Source: Diphasiastrum complanatum
Lineage: Eukaryota > Streptophyta > Lycopodiopsida > Lycopodiales > Lycopodiaceae
DNA: 64,000 nucleotides
Assembly (NCBI GenBank): GCA_029204225.1
Contig: CM055097.1
Location: 30,037,785 to 30,101,784 of the forward strand
Reading direction: 5' to 3'
The notes below the pieces were generated by a model that was not told the DNA's origin, made no database searches, and saw only the letters and a program-made list of their open reading frames with translations. Positions within the stretch are counted from its first letter, which is position 1. Each line of letters begins with the position of its first letter. Shown one piece after another: positions 13,415-24,798 of the stretch. Position numbers and translations under genes: made by a program.

Positions 13415-13831
13415 CCTCCTCCTTTTGTTTATCCTCTCTCTTTTGTTTTGAAGATATAGTTAGTGGCATAAACTTTGTAAATCCGTTTGAGTTACAGTAA
13501 ATAAAAGAAAACCAAGATCCAAAGTTTCAAACCATAGTTATGAGGGTAAAAAGAAGAATTAAATTTTGAGGTACATTCTGCAGTGTGTCAAGCACCTGGA
13601 CCAGCATGTCTGGAAAATATGTATGTATCATGTAAGGTTGGAGGAAAGAGAGGATGCATTTGCTCTTTGAGTCACTTGTGCCACCATGAAGTTTCCGGAG
13701 TTATGCACAATGGAAAAAACGTAACGTTCTGTGGATTCATCTTCAATTCCACCTTAAAAGCAAAAGTGGATTCTAATCGTCTTCAGTTCAACAATGAAAA
13801 TAAAGGCATTGAATGCACCAAATTCTTGAGT
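13415..13831. other. No gene seen
   Basis: Sequence between the gypsy fragment and the start of copia A5 homology. An open frame at 13583-13867 runs across the A5 border and has no recognised domain. Confidence 0.45.
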
Positions 13832-14819
13832 CTTGCCTTTTATTCTTTGATGGTATGGTTGCTTTGATTGCTCTTTATGTTGATGACTTGATTATTACGG
13901 GAAATAATCAAGAGATGATAGACATGATCAAGAAAGACCTCATGGAACAATTTGAGATGACGGATCTCAACCTGATGCATTACTGCCTTGGAGTAGAAGT
14001 GTGGCAAAAAGGACATGAAGTGGGTTTAACACAGGTGAAGTATGTCAAAGAGTTGCTGCACAGGTTTAGGCTGCAGGATTGCAAACCAGTAAACACTCCT
14101 ATTGAACCAGGTAAAAAGCTTTCTAAGCTTGATGAATCACAGTCATTTGATGCTACGCTATATTAGTAGGGAGCTTGATTTACCTTACCACAACTAGACC
14201 AGATATATGCTATGCTATTGGCATTGTAAGTCAGTTCATGGCAGCACCTACGGAAACGCATTGGAAAGCAGCTAAACGCATTTTGCGTTATGTGAAAGGC
14301 ACTTCAGAGTATGGCTTGATTTACAGGAAGCATGATGGTTTACCTGAGTTGTGTGGCTATGTGGATGCGGACTGGGGAGGTGACTATGATGATTGTAGAT
14401 CCACCACAGGATATATATTCCAGTTTTGTGGTAATTGCTTTTTCTGGTCTAGTAAGAAACAAAGTACAATTGCTCTTTCCACCACAAAAGCAGAATATAA
14501 GGCAACGTGTAGTGCTGCACAAGAAGCTATATGGTTGAGACAAATCTTGGAAGAAATTGGCATGAAGCAGAAAAATCTCACGACTTTACATAGCAACAGT
14601 CAGAGTGGCATTCAGCTAGCAAAGAATCCAGTGTTCCATGCAAGAACTAAATACATTGAGATTCAATATCACTTCATATGTGAGAGGCTGTTGAGTCGTG
14701 AAATTCATGTTGTTCATTGTAGCACAGAAGAACAACTAGCTGATATTTTCACTAAGCCACTTATTGGAGAAAAGTTTGATAAGTTTAGATCAAAGCTTTC
14801 TGTACTTAAAGTTTGTTAA
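13832..14819 (+). pseudogene. Copia A5 RT C-terminal half and RNase H
   Basis: The first frame (to 14166) carries ALYVDDLIITGNNQEMIDMI, with the RT catalytic DD, then MHYCLGVEVWQKGHEVGLTQ and PVNTPIEPGKK. Relative to A2 (33380), 7 bases are lost at about 14160, where TAT-AGGCAGT-TAG became TATTAG, creating a stop and a frameshift. The second frame (14175-14819) carries TRPDICYAIGIVSQFMA, DADWGGDYDDCRSTTG, ALSTTKAEY, HARTKYIEIQYHFI and LADIFTKPL. The RNase H Asp of the usual HxDNQS motif is Asn here (HSNSQS), which would remove a catalytic residue. Confidence 0.88.
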
Positions 14820-14863
14820 CTTTAAACCTATGTATATGACTGTATAAAAAGTGACTATACTTT

Positions 14864-14872
14864 AAGGGAGAG
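14864..14872 (+). other. Polypurine tract of A5
   Basis: AAGGGAGAG directly before the LTR. This is the usual plus-strand priming site and it fixes the LTR start. Confidence 0.8.
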
Positions 14873-15148
14873 AGTTAGAATTAAAGTTAGAATCACTGTG
14901 TTACTGTACTGTGGGTCCTATCAGTGGATAAGGATCAGTTGGCCTCGCCACGAGGCAAGTCGACAGGACATGTGTCCCGCCAACGGCAACCTAGGTCATG
15001 CATGGGTTGCCTGAGTGAACAATTATATGTATATTGTAATTTCATTTTGAAAAATACAATTGCTATGTGAGCTTGCTGAGGAGAGTGATTTTCTGTCTGT
15101 GTTACTATGTAGCATGATCTGTGTTCCTGTGCAAAGCAAATTCTAAGT
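14873..15148 (+). repeat. 3' LTR of copia A5
   Basis: 276 bp, from AGTTAGAATT to AATTCTAAGT, complete and collinear with the other family A LTRs. Confidence 0.9.
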
Positions 15149-17241
15149 CATACTTCATTGCTGGTCCCAACGTTGGTGGACAACGAGTTAGTTTATTGCC
15201 AAAAGTGCCATAAGAATGGAATATGATCTATTGTTGGTCCATCACTGGATAGCGGATCATCGATCCATGCATAACCAAAAGAGCCTAAAACTCTTGCTTA
15301 AAATCTCCTGCATGAAAGAAAGTCACATTGTTCAAAGTTAAGTTTTAATTGAACATTCTAAGTCTAACAGCCTGTACAATGCAACTCAATCAAGTGAGCA
15401 TTTTCATTATGAAATTTGTCATGGTATCTAACTGAACACTTCATGCCCAGGTAAAACATAGGTAAAGCAGCTTGATTTCCTACATATATTTGAATAAATC
15501 TTAACTAGACATCTAGCCTTTAATAACTGGCGTACTTACCGGAAAGGATGAGCACTATCAAAAGAAACGCACTGGTGAACATTCTATCTTTTGAGACACA
15601 TTCCATTATGCGTCTTGTAGAGAAATCTGTTGTGATCAAAATTTCTATTAACTACTAGAAGAGCAGGGAAAGATATGCTAAAAAGAATAGAATCTGGTAA
15701 TTGGTCGCTTCGTCTCTGTCGCTACTCTATTGGAAACTACACACGGGTTCGAGTGAACTCAACACAGGAGAAATGACTAATGAAAAGGATGCAGTTAGAA
15801 TTTTGTGTCAATCCTCCACCTTAACACAAGCTATTTAAAGTGTTGATCATCATTCTTACCGAGCTAAAAAGCTTAACATGACAGCGCAACCAGCATAGTT
15901 CCATGCCAACGTCAAATTTCAACTCCATGTCTCATCTTATAAATACTTACTTGAAGCTTCAGACTAGGTGTACCATTTTTAAATAGTATAGTATCGTGTC
16001 TTTGAATACATTGTATCAAACTACTCCAAGTCAAAAAAATATAATTTGCATTGATTGGACTATTCTTTTTCGGGTTATTTCCTTCAGCACTTTGGCTCTA
16101 AATTTAAGTCATTTTGACTGCTATCTATTTAATTTTGTAAGATATCCGATAGTCTTACAAAACTCTTTGTTCGCTTATCAATGTACACTTTTAGATTGGG
16201 AATGTCGGGGGTGATAAGTGGAAGCGCATGACCGATGCGGTGAGATGTTTATGTTATAACCGCATTGACATAGTATCGGGCTAAAATTACCATTGATTAT
16301 TTGTTTACAGAATAATTTTTTCATTCATGTAGGGCTGAAGCTAATACGTTTGAAGCAATCTTTCCCAAATTATTGATAGCTGACATTGAGTTTCCACACA
16401 GGAAAAGCAACCTTATGTCACTAAAGCTCTGCAGCTTACAAGTTAAAAAAGGTAATTGGAAGCAACAATGTCGGTCTTGACATGTCAGGTCAATTCTTTT
16501 GCCATGGAAAAACTATGCTTAAAGTCTGTGATCCGTATGTAGAACGACGAAGATGCTTCTCCTGGTTTTGAAGGCTAGAGAAAGGTCCAAGTCCAATATG
16601 CACGAGGATGACAAAGGAGAGATTGTTATCATTTTCGAAGAAAGTGAAGAGTTTTTTTTTGGCTATTAGCCTCTCTTTAATCAATGCCTTAGTTAATAAA
16701 TTTGTAATCATTGTTTTGGCTAGGCAGAAGTGCAGTGCAATGATACTTCACCAGTCTGAACATCTCTGATTTAGTAATATTGAAGCCCTATGTAGAATCC
16801 ACCATTCTTAGAAAGAAAAATATAGCCTTGATTATGATTGAACAATCTTAATGTGCATTGTGCAAATAGGTATTTGTACTCTAAATCCCTCTTGGATTTA
16901 CTTCTTAGTGTCGTTACAATTCAATAATTGTTTAGTTTGATTATTCGTTGATCATTTTCTGAGTTGAATTCTACGACCTCCATGCTGAGGGTTAAATAAG
17001 CCCTAAATTCAAATTTAATTCGTTTTAGACAATCTAGATTAGAGTAAGAGGTCTTAGAACCTGGGAAGTGATAAAGATAGACCCACCATGTGGATAATAG
17101 TTGTTTCTCAGGCTGGGATAATTCTTTACTACATAGCAATCTTTCTCAGGCTTGGATGATTCGCTACTATAGAGTGAGATGAGTTGACATCCAACATTTT
17201 TCGTTGATTCAAGCTACTTGGCACGACACCCAAAGGGTTTT
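15149..17241. other. No gene seen
   Basis: Unique-looking AT-rich DNA. The only coding-like trace is the weak remnant listed at 16640-16740. Confidence 0.5.
16640..16740 (-). pseudogene. Possible copia RNase H tail
   Basis: On - it reads AKTMITNLLTKALIKERL, which resembles the copia RNase H end (MIADLLTKALPKERF). The rest of the frame does not match, so this is a weak call. It could be chance. Confidence 0.3.
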
Positions 17242-17242
17242 A

Positions 17243-17282
<40 letters not shown>

Positions 17283-17416
17283 TACACATACACAAACATA
17301 TGCACAACACACAACACACAGTGTGCACACCCACAAACACACGCAGACCCACACACACATACCCATACACGCATACAACACACACACACACACACACATA
17401 CACGCACACTCTGTAA

Positions 17417-17448
<32 letters not shown>

Positions 17449-17700
17449 ATACACACACCCAGCCTAAGCCTAAAGCTTAATCCTAATCCACAACCAACAA
17501 ACACACACACTCCCTAAATCCACACACACACTGCGTAAACACATGCAGACCACACACACACACCCTCCATAAACACACACATGGCACACACGCATACACA
17601 CACAACACACGCACATACACACACACTCGTGTGCGTGCACACACACACACACACACACACACAAAGCCATTAGGGCACACACACACACACGCATTCATGA
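17242..17700. repeat. Interrupted (CA)n array
   Basis: About 460 bp of CA-rich repeat broken by single changes and by a short unique insert at about 17460-17500. Frames of Thr-His or Cys-Val strings on both strands are repeat artefacts. Confidence 0.95.
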
Positions 17701-18777
17701 ACGCACGCACGCGAGCGCACGTCTGTCATCGACGCATGTCCTCGACCATTCATGCCGCACATGTGCCATCGACGCACGTCCGCCATTGCCCGTCAATGTT
17801 ATGTATCACCTGTTCTCGACGAAGGTTTCTCTACAATACGGTGTGAAGACAGATTGGAGATCTGCCCACTGCAGAGAGGGCGCCCTATTAAGCTTGAGTT
17901 TGCCAGTTTCTATTATACGGTATGTAGCTGTGAAAAGGATATATCGTTACTACACAATAAGGTTTGTAGCATCTTTTAAAATGCCGCTACTTTCAACCAA
18001 AAAAACCGCAAAACAGTTTTCATTTCAATGTTGTTCTCACAAGGATATGTTCGTATTCAGACTATGCCGACTGCTGCTCAATATCAAAAACCTACAAGGA
18101 CTTTGCAGCCTTGGAGTAAGCTTTTTTTTCTTTCTGTAAATCAAACTCCTCAAGCAGTTCATACATATGATATAGACCATCGACAATCTCAGATATGAGA
18201 CTTTGAAGTTTGGAAGGATGGATGATGCGCTTCTCCCGTCAGCTTTGGAAAAATAAGCTGGATACGCTTACAGCTCCCTACTCCCTTTTTACTCGCTCTT
18301 TTGCCTCCTCTTAGCTCTACATTCCCTACGCGTTAGCTCTCTCTCTCTCTCTCACACACACACAGTTTCTTTCTAGACTCTAGCGACGTATTTTGCATGC
18401 TCGTAATGGTACAAATATAGAAGCCGATCATTTGAAGTTGTCCTCATTTTGGTGAAAGTGCGCCAACCATTCGAGGTGGCCATGGGTTGGAATATAGACT
18501 CTTAACTGTAATCCGGTGAGGACTAGCGAGCTTTTCCTGTAAGCTATGATATGTTATAAATTAAACTGAGAATAGATCAAATCTTTGACATTCTTTTCCT
18601 TCACGTTACTAAAGATGCTCAAGTTTGCTGCTGAGAAGTGCTACAAGTCTTGATCATGTGCTTTTGCTAACTGCATCTGCCTCTTTCTCAGTCCTATCAC
18701 ACCAGAGCTTGAGTTGATCGCTTCATAAGAAGACAGGGATAGAATAAGCAAGAAGATTTAATCTGCTCTCTTTAAAC
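17701..18777 (+). promoter_or_regulatory. Upstream region of the HD-Zip gene
   Basis: Non-repetitive DNA upstream of the HD-Zip start codon. It contains a CT run followed by CACACACAC at about 18338-18365, a TTATAAATTAAA stretch at about 18551, and a pyrimidine-rich CTCTTTCTCAG at 18681-18691 that could be a 5' UTR splice acceptor. The transcription start cannot be placed from sequence alone. Confidence 0.4.
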
Positions 18778-20016
18778 ATGCCCATGATTAAAACCAGCTT
18801 AGGTCTGAGTTTGGTCTCCAGCACCCAATCACAGCGAGAATCAGAACCAGGAAGTAAGCAGCTTATACGTAGCTCTGAGGAATTGGATCTACTGCCTTCT
18901 CAACCTGTCGCGGCAGAACATTCAATCTCTTTCTCGTTGCTCACACCTTCCAAGCGGCTGCTTTCAGCAGCCAGCTCCTGCGCGGGTACGATCGACCTTA
19001 TGGTGATATCGTCCTACATAGTACAGATGTGAAAATCTCCAAAAGTATTAGCAGCTATGTCAGTTTTTCATGTTTCTAAGATAGAGTTCCTTGTTTCACA
19101 ACAGATCTAGATGACTCTCAAAACTTTGAGAAATGTTCATCTGCATCACGAAGCTTACCACAGTCGCCAGCTGTGGATGGCGATCCTAATGTTTGCTTTC
19201 CAGCCAAGAGTATGGCGTTGCCAAATCTTTCGATTCAAACAGATCAGAGCGGAAAAGACAATTCAGCAAAGAGGGATTGCGAGAACGATATCACAAGTGG
19301 GATAAATGTAGAAGGAACAAGCGATGCAGTGGAGAAAAGGAATCCTCGGAAAAAGTTAAGGCTTTCAAAAAAACAATCTTTGATTCTTGAAGAAAGCTTC
19401 AAGAAACACAACACCCTCAATCTGGTAACCTTAAATCTCCGCTTTCATCCTGGGTGAAACCTTCTGTATTCTTCCCCAAAGTTCATAATATATAAGTCAA
19501 CGTCTACCTTAATCAGTTCCCTGTTTAATTGATGGCACTTCTTTTGCTGTTGCTGGAGTTGCAGAAGCAAAAGAATGTTTTGGCCGAGCAGCTGAATTTG
19601 AAAGCTCGGCAAGTTGAGGTCTGGTTCCAAAATAGAAGAGCGAGGTAAGCAATGCTTCTTTATTTTCTCAGCAGCTTAAACAGTTGGATTACTCAAAATA
19701 AGTGTCTGGTTTAACTGCCGGTTTTCGCAGGACCAAATTCAGACAAACAGAAGTAAATTGCGAGTTTCTGAAACGTTGCTGTGAGAGTTTGAGACAGGAA
19801 AACAGAAGATTGCAGCAAGAACTTCAAGAGCTGAGAACCCTGAAAGCGGTTCATTCATGCCTGATCCCTCATCATTTCCACACGCCACTTCCTGCGTCAT
19901 CCATTTGTCCATCTTGCGATAGATTGGGGAGAGTTGAACACAGCAACCTTCGAATATCTGGAAGCTTCACCAAGAAGGTTTTGAAGAGATATCGACAGCC
20001 TTCTGCTCCCTACTGA
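18778..20016 (+). CDS. HD-Zip class II transcription factor, 4 exons, 297 aa
   Basis: Exons are 18778-18985, 19105-19424, 19565-19644 and 19731-20016. All introns are GT-AG, phases join exactly, and the total is 894 nt. Residues 8-12 are LGLSL, an EAR-type LxLxL repression motif. The homeodomain spans about 150-208 ([11 protein letters not shown], then [12 protein letters not shown] with the invariant WFQNRR). It is followed at once by a leucine zipper with leucines at 216, 223, 230 and 237. CPSCDR at 262-267 is the redox-sensitive C-terminal motif of class II. The intron inside the homeodomain after HNTLN is typical of the class. Residue 176 is Leu where the family normally has Pro (HNTLNPKQK), at the exon 2/3 border. 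The protein should be a nuclear, dimeric DNA-binding regulator, probably a repressor; class II members act in shade, auxin and polarity responses. The frame is intact and likely functional. Confidence 0.93.
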
Positions 20017-20875
20017 AAGATATGCTGCCAGACTGCTTGCTACCTACTAATGGAGATGACACTCAGATTCAGTATTATGAGCCGCTTAGCTAATGAACTA
20101 GAGCTTACTTCTACAGATGTTCAAGCAGGTCTTATCATACTTATATACACAATATACTTCTAGATGTTTAGTTTTTTATTTAATATAAATATGGATCAAG
20201 CTTCCTATAAGATATTGAATCATTGTATCATTAGATGGTGCCTTACGATAAACCATACAGTTAAGATTCACCACAGTTCAAACCAAATTTCAGATAAGAA
20301 GATGCAGATATAGACTACAAATTTTTCCTTCTTCTCCTGCACTAGTGATTACGTCATTCATCCCCAACAAACAGACAACTTCTTAGTACGTGAATCACTC
20401 AAAATCAATATTCCTTCTTGCCTTTACTCAGAAGAATGAGGTAAAACGATGCTAGCCAAAAATCAGACACAAAGCATGTTCAAGAGATGAGCCCTCCAAT
20501 GCCAACTAATCACAGTTTATTTACAATCTACTTACTGTATAGAGTTTAAATTATGAGGAGAGGATCAAACATCCAACGTAGAGTTCATGCAATTGAATAG
20601 CTTAATTTTTCACCTGACTAATGGAATGCTGAAGATTACACAACATCCAGCTGATCAGTGATTACTGTACAACCATAACAATTGTCAATTTGATATTCAT
20701 TCTCGTTGGCAATATTGCTTGTAGGCTGATGTTTATAAGGGCCGGCTTCATACATCATGGGTTTACCCATAGTTTCTTTGATAGCCTTTGGAACGTTCCA
20801 AATGCTGCTTTCAGAACGGTAAATTTCCAAAAAAATGTATTAGTTGTAAGGCAATAGTGACTTTTCAGAGCATTT

Positions 20876-20931
20876 AGGGAGGGTCATTAGTAACTCCCTT
20901 TTTAGGGAGGGTCATTAGTAACTCCCTTTTT
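20876..20931. repeat. Perfect 28-bp tandem duplication
   Basis: AGGGAGGGTCATTAGTAACT plus CCCTTTTT occurs twice in a row without mismatch. Each unit can fold, since AGGGAG pairs with CTCCCT. Confidence 0.95.
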
Positions 20932-22664
20932 GTCTTGCTTTCTAATGCCACCCATTTTTTAAGCCTTAGCAACACACGTCATAACCACCCGAGTTTCTAA
21001 AGTGTTATATGGAGTGCTCTAGAATGTAGCTGATTGGCCATGTAAATCTTTGCCATGACATTGGTCTATTTTCCTTAAGTGGTGGTGGCAAATCAACATG
21101 AGCTAAGCCTATTTCCCAAAAACCACTTCCACTTGCCCCTATGTGACAAGGGATGTATCCCCCTCCTATGCCATAGGTCAACAAGTATTCAAAGTGAGTA
21201 TGAAAAGGGGCATGCCCCTTTTTCTCCTATGGACCAATGGAACTTCAAAGTAACATGTGAGCCATTCAAGTGTGAAAACATCCTTATTCCCCGTCGACTA
21301 TTTGGTATATGTTGATCGTCTAGAATTTGTAATGTTGGATTCTAATGGATCTGAGAGTCTTTGATGAACAAAGATGCTAAAAATTATTTAATGGATGTTT
21401 GTTGATGAATATTTGACGGATTTTTGGCTTTTAATTTGCAACAAATAGTATCTATCAGATTTCGACAAACAAATTTATATCTACAAAAACAAAAAATTCA
21501 AAAAAATAGCTTACTAGTTTTGCTACCATACTTAGTTCTTGGAGCAACATTCTTGAAACGATATTCTTGGAGCAATATTCTTGAATCGATGCTTGTGACA
21601 TTACATTTGGATAGAAAAGATTGTATATGAGGTGCATATGAAAATGAAAGTCTTTCAATATCGATTACATTATCAAATAAATAAGGTTCAATATAAACTA
21701 CATTATGCATTTTTCATGTTGAGGGTTTAGAGATTAAATTACTTAATCCATCATCAAAGATATGAAAGAAAAACAACCGTGCAAGCAGTCACTACTAGTT
21801 CTACTTTGTATCCACCAAGATGAACTCATCAATGAATGCTTTCATCACAATCATCGATGAAATTAAACTGCTACAATATTTGTTCTTGACATTATCAACA
21901 AATTACATCAAGCGTATTTGATTAGGGTTATGCATTTTTCAAAACCTTAGTTGACTTATGCATTCATTGTAAATGACATTAGGTGTTTTTGAAAAGTCCA
22001 AGCTTATAACATATCAAATATCAAAACTGAATTACATATGTGTTGCAATTCAAAATTACAAAATGCAAATCATATAGAAAAGCACAGACATTTTTGAGAA
22101 ATACATTACAAAAATTGTGTCAAAGAGTGAATCACAATATTGCTGCTTTTGTAGTCTCTCTGATCTAATCTAATTACATATGGTTCATCCAATATATTCT
22201 AATCTAATCCTAGCCTAAACCTAATCTACTCACCGTCGTCTGCATCATCACCTCGACACTTGATTCATGCATGAACACAAACAAAAAAACATTAATTAGG
22301 GTTCAGGGTTAAGATAAAACACATACTTTATATAATTTTGCAATATATGATAAAGTTTTATATTGCAAAATAACTTACTTGTGGAGGATGACTCTCACTG
22401 GTCAACTTATCCACTAATACATCATATGATGTCATATTGAAAAAGTACAAAAATATGAATGATCCAACTCAATCTTTGAAAGAGAAGATATTAGAGTTTA
22501 GGTTAAATTACTATGCTTGCTTGCAAGCTCCCTTTCTCACTTGATTCCAATTTGGGATTGCCCATTTGTTGCATTCTAACTGTGGCAAAATGATTTTGGT
22601 TCTTGTATTTCTTTGGTGTTTTTTCCTTAGATTTCAATTTAAACAGTAGTGTGGTTTGGAAGCG

Positions 22665-22682
22665 CCCCCCCCCCCCCCCCCC
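22665..22682. repeat. (C)18 homopolymer
   Basis: Eighteen consecutive C on +, followed by TCTCTCC. Its length is prone to sequencing error. Confidence 0.9.
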
Positions 22683-24103
22683 TCTCTCCTTCCTTCTTTG
22701 TAGCATCATCATAATGAATCTCGACTATGTCATTATCCACAAGGTTTTCAACTTATTTACTTCATCTATGAATTCCATTTCTTGTGGAAATTCTTCACGA
22801 AAGATATTAACAACCCATGATTTAAGATATATGGATGTTCAATCCATTTTGTAAACAATCTATCTCCAACATAATTATTGCATAAATGGTGCAATTTATG
22901 TCATACACCGTAAATATAATCCCATGTAAATATATCTAATAGATCTTTGATCAGAGCTCTGGTACCCTACATGTGTAAGTCCAAACGAGTGATTACATTA
23001 ATATTTCATTAAATAGTTATGAATAAAAGTGAAAATTAAATCAATTAAAGGATTATCCAAACATTTGATACATCCAATTCAAAAAAAAAAAATCGATGTT
23101 TTTTTAAAACTTACGCGAAATTATGGTGCGTCTCACTAATAATCAAGTTAGTGAATAGGTGTTTCCCACCTATGTTGGAATCCAAATAAATAGGGAGACA
23201 GAAATTGACCAATGGCCAATGGATCCAAATGCCCACTCTCCACAATAACTAATGGCTCAATGTACTTCATTTTTCATATTCAATCAAAGAAAGGTGGAGA
23301 GTCTACCATTTTGACATCGGATGTCCTTGCTTCTCCTTTTTCTCCAGCTCTCTCATGTTTATTGTTATCTTTCTATTATTGTTCCAATTCCATCTGTCAT
23401 GCCCACGGTTGGACTGATCTCAAATTATTATCTTGTTAGGAGGTCAATAGGCCTATCTCGACCCATAAATTAAATATGATTATGAGGGGTCGGGACCCTC
23501 ATGGGTGTAAGGTCATAATTAATGGTTAGAGGCTTAAATGGCGGATTATGGTATGACTCACGGGAGATGTGGATGAGGTGGCCCAGTGATCTATCACAAT
23601 GCACTACTAGTGGTGAGACCTTGGAGGGTATAACTATACCCATAGAGCTCTCACTAGTGTATGCTTGATTTTGGTGTTTGTAGGTCAAGGAGATCAAACA
23701 CACTTCAAAGCGATATCGAAAATGAAAATCCAAAATTTTTCTAAGTAAGAATGCGCGATGAATGGACTACTTATAAAAAAAATTTGCTTGCATGAAAAGA
23801 ATGATACATGATAGATTCTAATTTGCCACCCCTAATCCAAGTAATGATTACATCTTAACACGTGTCCTAATCATATGATGACACATGTCATCGTGCACCA
23901 ATGATTAGTTGAGACATGCCCAGATGTCCCCCTCCCCACGTGTGGGGAATTATTTTGCCATAATGATCTGCACGGGATGACAGGTGCCAGTTTTCGGTGA
24001 GGACACATGGTCGAGCGCCATCATTTGCACATGTGAAAAATTCAAATAAAAGCAGTCGGATCCATTTTCATTTTTCATTGCAAAATTGTAGGAAAAATGT
24101 CTG

Positions 24104-24328
24104 AATATCGGTTTCGAGCGTGCTTTCATAATTCTGCCACCTACTACCTACCCTCTGCACTCGAAACCAATAATTGCTAGATATTGTATTTGAGCACAAT
24201 CACTTTTTTTTTAAAAGATTTTTTTCCCCACACTCGAAAACAATACAAGCTCTACGATATCTCTTTGGAGCGTGATATCCCTTGTGTGTCTCTCTAACCA
24301 TCTGTCTGTGCTCGAAAGCGATATCACA
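24104..24328. repeat. Array of three hairpin units with TATCGGTTTCGAGCG arms
   Basis: Three consecutive imperfect inverted repeats of about 70-77 bp. Unit 1 is 24104-24172, with arms ATATCGGTTTCGAGCGTGC and GCACTCGAAACCAATA. Unit 2 is 24181-24256, with arms ATATTGTATTTGAGCAC and ACTCGAAAACAATAC. Unit 3 is about 24253-24328, with arms ACGATATCTCTTTGGAGCGT and GTGCTCGAAAGCGATATCAC. The same arms recur at 63352-63531. It ends 38 bp before the H3-like sequence. Confidence 0.75.
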
Positions 24329-24366
24329 ATTTTGTCCTTTAGATTCTTTTTCTTCTTATACTAGTT

Positions 24367-24798
24367 ATGATAGCCTGTGTGAAGTCTACTACTCGGTGCT
24401 CTACTGTTGTGACTCTTTCTATTGCTCATGTTCCTCCTAGAAGCAGGTGTCATTGTGCCAAAGATAGATATGGCTAATTGAGATCAAAAGATTACAGAGA
24501 TCAATAGAATTGTTGATTCGTAGATGTCCGAAATGTCACTATTATCCTAGAGATGCTTGTTAGATTTACTACCAGTACAATGTTGGCACTACAAGATGCT
24601 GATGAGAACTATCTTGCTCAGTTTTTTGAGGATTCTTTTCTTCTGGTTGCTCATGAGAAGAGGGTCACTATGATGCCGAAGGATTTTGTTATTCTGAAAT
24701 GTCTTAGGAAGCGATATTCTTCTCTACATCTTGATAATGTTTCAACTCTCGAGACCTTCCACTCGATAGGACAGATCTTCAGACTACCTCCAGAATGA
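24367..24798 (+). pseudogene. Histone H3-like sequence, frameshifted
   Basis: Three frames together align along histone H3. Frame 1 (24367-24477) starts MIACVKSTTRCST against the H3 tail ARTKQTARKST and ends DRYG against HRYRPG. Frame 2 (24474-24550) gives LIEIKRLQRSIELLIRRCP against LREIRKYQKSTELLIRKLP. Frame 3 (24553-24798) gives RFTTSTMLALQDADENYLAQ, then FFEDSFLLVAHEKRVTMMPKD, against RFQSS..MALQEA.EAYLVGLFEDT...HAKRVTIMPKD. The usual IRGERA end is replaced by LRKRYSSLHLDN and about 20 further residues. The tail-to-fold joint lacks a few residues. The divergence is greater than any core H3, so the source may be a variant such as CENH3. It is most likely a pseudogene or a captured fragment; short introns hiding the frameshifts look unlikely. 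Confidence 0.7.

Larger units (their letters stand above)
13832..15148 (+). mobile_element. Copia A5, 5'-truncated 3' end of a family A element
   Basis: Homology to the other family A copies starts at about 13832, just upstream of the RT YVDD motif. It runs through RNase H, the polypurine tract and a complete 3' LTR. LTR, leader, gag, protease and integrase are missing on the left. The first bases after the LTR are CATAC. No matching left duplication exists because the left end is lost. Confidence 0.88.
20017..24103. other. 3' flank of HD-Zip and intergenic DNA
   Basis: AATATAAATATGG and similar AT-rich words follow the stop, but no clear poly(A) signal can be singled out. No other gene was recognised across 4 kb. 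A 28-bp tandem duplication (20876-20931) and a C homopolymer (22665-22682) are listed separately. Confidence 0.5.

Noticed and set aside
13583-13867. 94-codon open frame as a gene next to copia A5
   Set aside because: It straddles the A5 border and contains no recognised motif; a Cys-rich look alone is not enough.
17204-17694. Thr-His and Cys-Val rich open frames
   Set aside because: They arise from the CA array in every frame.
22503-22854. Small ORFs around the C18 run
   Set aside because: Gly- or Pro-rich strings come from the homopolymer, with no domain.
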